Source: Phycisphaerales bacterium
Lineage (GTDB): Bacteria; Planctomycetota; Phycisphaerae; Phycisphaerales; JAGLTS01
Reading direction: 5' to 3'
Assembly: GCA_023135165.1 (NCBI GenBank)
Contig: JAGLTS010000030.1
Span: 1 to 53,488 of the forward strand
DNA length: 53,488 bases
The notes under the pieces are model-generated. The model was not told the origin of the DNA, made no database searches, and worked only from the letters and a program-made list of their open reading frames with translations. This document shows, one piece after another, positions 51,266 to 53,488 of the stretch (the first letter of the stretch is position 1; the number at the start of each line of letters is the position of its first letter). The position numbers and the translations under genes are program-made.

Positions 51266-52647
51266 CAGCCATCTCCCTGCGCCGACATCGGAGCCACCGA
51301 ATCCACGATGGCTGACAGTCGAGCGATAAGCGCCGGCCAATCGAACCGGCGCACCGCTGGGTCGCTCAGCCCGCCCGCGAAGCGATCTCCGGATTGCATC
51401 AACGTCTCGATCGCCGCCCAGATCGCTGGGGGGTCATCCGCCGCCGCACGCACGCCTCGCTGGGCCTCTTCGATGAATCCCCACGCATCGCACGGCTCGC
51501 ACAGACACAGGATCGGCTGACCACACGCGAGGTAGTCATACGTCTTGCTCGGCACGATCCGGATCGGCTTGCCGTCACGGCGCGTGTGCAAGGGCAGGAC
51601 GACCGCATTCGCCGACTTGCACCGCGCCATCGCGTCCGCGCGCGCTGCGAACGGATGCACAATCACCTGCTCCTGCAAGCCGAGTTCATCGACGATGGAC
51701 TGGTCCGCATCCGACCACGGGCCGACGAACTCGATGCGGATGCGTCCCGCTTTGGTCGGCGACCGCGACAGGCCGTGGCGAAGCGCGTGCAGCAGGTAGT
51801 AGGAGCTTTTCGCCAACGTGTTTGTTGCGGCGGGCGTCGTCCGCACCGCGCGTGAGAGGCGCTCGCGCGGTGACGATGGGCGAAGCCGTGCCTGACGCAT
51901 TCCTTCGTCGGTCATCATCGTCCCGATATGGACGAGGCGAAACGTCGCATCACCCGCATCGCGCGGCAACGGTGTCACCGGCGCGACCTCGCTCGCATCA
52001 AACCCGTTCTCGACGGCATGGACGTGCGCCGGGTCAAGCCGAAACGCCCGACGCACCGCCTTCGCCGCCTCTGGGCAGTTCATCACGACGGCCAGGGCAT
52101 CCCGGCTGACGCGCCGATGCGTCGCACCGTTCCACATCAGATGAATGCCCGAACGGAACGGCCAAAGCTCAGCGAGCGTCCACGGATCCTGCAAGTCGAT
52201 GATCAGCGGCAAACCCAACGCACGCGCGATCTCATGCCCAGCCCACAGCGCGCTGAACGGCGGGCTGGTCGCAAGGACGACATCCCATCGCCGCCCCGGC
52301 GCGGCTTCGATCGCTCGCCGCACCACCGCTTCCGCCCACGGCTGCTCGCCGTCGATGCGCCAAGGCCAGGGCGATGCGGCGGGTTGTTCGTCAACCCATG
52401 TCACGCGGGCGCCGGCATCCATCATCCGCTGGTGCATCGTATCTTCGATCGCCTGCAATTCGGGCGTCTTGAGTGCGAACAGATCGACCATCCAGCTCCA
52501 CGATGCGAGGTACTCAGCGATCGCGCCGACGCGCTGCGCGTTGGGTCCGCCTCGGGGCGGCGCGAACGCGCCGAGGAGCAGCACGCCTCGTCCGCCACCG
52601 TCAATCGGCGCAGTCTCACTCGTCGCTGGATCCGTCATCGCGCCCAT
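51265..52647 (-). CDS. Glycosyltransferase, GT-B/GT4-like
   Basis: About 460 residues. The N-terminal region has GAFAPPRGGPNAQRVGAIAE and VVLATSPPFSALWAGHEIAR, LIIDLQDPWT, and NGFDASEVAP. The C-terminal half has IEFVGPWSDADQSIVDELGL, NAVVLPLHTRRDGKPIRIVP and KTYDYLACGQPILCLCEP. TSPPFS and DLQDPW are typical of GT4 enzymes of O-antigen clusters. Start is probably ATG 52647, overlapping the upstream stop by one base; 52650 and 52638 are alternatives. Confidence 0.83.
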   Translation of the reverse strand: MGAMTDPATSETAPIDGGGRGVLLLGAFAPPRGGPNAQRVGAIAEYLASWSWMVDLFALKTPELQAIEDTMHQRMMDAGARVTWVDEQPAASPWPWRIDGEQPWAEAVVRRAIEAAPGRRWDVVLATSPPFSALWAGHEIARALGLPLIIDLQDPWTLAELWPFRSGIHLMWNGATHRRVSRDALAVVMNCPEAAKAVRRAFRLDPAHVHAVENGFDASEVAPVTPLPRDAGDATFRLVHIGTMMTDEGMRQARLRPSSPRERLSRAVRTTPAATNTLAKSSYYLLHALRHGLSRSPTKAGRIRIEFVGPWSDADQSIVDELGLQEQVIVHPFAARADAMARCKSANAVVLPLHTRRDGKPIRIVPSKTYDYLACGQPILCLCEPCDAWGFIEEAQRGVRAAADDPPAIWAAIETLMQSGDRFAGGLSDPAVRRFDWPALIARLSAIVDSVAPMSAQGDG

Positions 52648-53488
52648 CATACGCTCGCCGCCTCCCACATCGCGCAGCTCACGCGCGGGCTTCGCTGCGC
52701 AAGTTCACCCCCACCGCCGCGCACGACCGAGTGCAAGAGCCGCCCGACAATCGGCAACGTGAAAAGCACCATCCGCGATAGCTTGCGATTCGGACCAAGC
52801 GCAAGCGCCCGCCTGCGCACGCTCGCAGCCGCTCGCCGATCACCCGAGCGTACGTGGTACTCCAGGAGCGGCCTGGCCCAGTCCTGCGCCCGGCTGCGCA
52901 GCGCGGCGCTCGCCTCGGCAGGCATGTCCGGGTACGCCTTCAGCGCCTTCTGGCAAATGCGAATGTAGTACGCAAAAAACCCCGGATCGCAGCCGTGGTC
53001 GGATGTGATCCGCTGATCGACCTGCATGTCGTAGTCTTTCACGTAGCCCGGTTCCGCGAGCAGCACGATCTCTTCCGCCAACGACAGCCGCATGTAGAAA
53101 TCCAGATCCTCGATCCCCCAGATGGACTCATCCATGCCGCCGAGTTCTTCCCACACGGCTTTGTCGAACAGCAAGCCCTCGACGTAGCCAGCCAAATCCG
53201 CGCAGAGGTGCGGCGTCAACTCGCCAGCCGCCGCCCGGCGCACGGACTGCGCATCGAGCTTGCCGTAGCTGAAGTTGTCGCGCTTGTCCGCATCCTCATC
53301 CGGCCCTTCGAGGATGTATCCGTTGCTGACCAGCACGCGGGCCTGCGGGTAATCCCCAAGCGCTCGGCACTGCGATTCCAGCTTGGTTGGCAGGTAGTAG
53401 TCATCACTGTCAAGAAACGTGATCCACGGGCAGCGCGCTTGCGCCACACCCATGTTGCGCGCCGCGGCGGGGCCGCCGTTGGCGCGCG
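52647..53488 (-). CDS. Glycosyltransferase family 2, partial (5' end outside the window)
   Basis: The open frame continues past the right edge: the codons before MGVAQARCPWITFLDSDDYY read RANGGPAAARN, which is the usual GT-A lead to the DxD motif. So 280 codons are visible and the N-terminal beta strand and nucleotide-binding motif are missing. DSDDYYLPTKLESQ holds the metal-binding acids. The region LGGMDESIWGIEDLDFYMRL is the acceptor-side ED motif. The last 60 residues are basic. Overlaps the next gene by a base or a few. Confidence 0.83.
   Translation of the reverse strand, partial: RANGGPAAARNMGVAQARCPWITFLDSDDYYLPTKLESQCRALGDYPQARVLVSNGYILEGPDEDADKRDNFSYGKLDAQSVRRAAAGELTPHLCADLAGYVEGLLFDKAVWEELGGMDESIWGIEDLDFYMRLSLAEEIVLLAEPGYVKDYDMQVDQRITSDHGCDPGFFAYYIRICQKALKAYPDMPAEASAALRSRAQDWARPLLEYHVRSGDRRAAASVRRRALALGPNRKLSRMVLFTLPIVGRLLHSVVRGGGGELAQRSPRVSCAMWEAASV

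Noticed and set aside
1..53488. CRISPR arrays, insertion sequences, tRNA or rRNA genes
   Set aside because: No regularly spaced direct repeats, transposase motifs or RNA signatures were noticed on reading both strands; a covariance-model scan would be needed for certainty.

Overview
The window is GC-rich bacterial DNA that reads as a planctomycete, most likely of the class Phycisphaerae. The reasons are five secreted proteins ending in the same twin dockerin-like tail (GDLDGDGDTDQ-type), a calcium-binding DCNxNGI repeat block, an exosortase with a PEP-CTERM-like substrate, PVC-style right-handed beta-helix proteins, and zinc-ribbon plus membrane proteins of a planctomycete type. This placement is inference from gene content. 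I saw no rRNA, tRNA, CRISPR array, phage gene or insertion sequence.

Layout. Bases 1-2597 (minus strand) hold a cytochrome c maturation pair: ResB-like, then a CcsA-like protein cut by the left edge. Bases 2799-6075 hold two secreted dockerin-tailed proteins, one with sialidase-type Asp-boxes. Bases 6209-21566 are a mixed housekeeping stretch: ruvC, ruvB, a Bpt/Ate-type N-end rule aminoacyltransferase, a membrane PH-domain protein, sucC, a NatAB-like ABC exporter, a third dockerin-tailed protein, a PDZ protein with eleven GND-Y repeats, a TDT/SLAC1 transporter, murD, a flavin reductase-like protein and an orphan mraZ with its own operator. From 21.9 kb to the right edge every gene is on the minus strand.

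The minus-strand half is a cell-surface assembly region. Reading in the direction of transcription from the right, three glycosyltransferase genes (53.5-50.1 kb) come first, then two tandem beta-helix/dockerin proteins (49.8-46.5 kb). Next is a nine-gene, mostly overlapping glycan operon (46.3-37.5 kb) with seven glycosyltransferase-type genes, an O-antigen ligase/polymerase and a hexapeptide acyltransferase; it includes a GT-Alg14 fusion followed by Alg13. An NDP-sugar pyrophosphorylase-like gene follows, and then the exosortase block (36.1-21.9 kb): PEP-CTERM-like substrate, exosortase, EpsI, a Wzc-type tyrosine kinase/chain-length regulator, a sugar-1-phosphate transferase, a 1410-residue membrane-anchored TPR protein, an RmlC-like cupin and a TPR protein with an HExxH site.

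Inferred logic: the transferase at 29.4-31.0 kb starts a lipid-linked glycan, the glycosyltransferases extend it, the ligase/polymerase and Wzc-like protein control polymerisation and export, and the exosortase links secretion of a tagged surface protein to that glycan. The most interesting parts are the compact exosortase locus with one candidate substrate, a hairpin between substrate and exosortase, the GT-Alg14 fusion, the GND-Y repeat protein, the shared dockerin-like tails without any cohesin in view, and a hairpin-rich non-coding stretch after mraZ.
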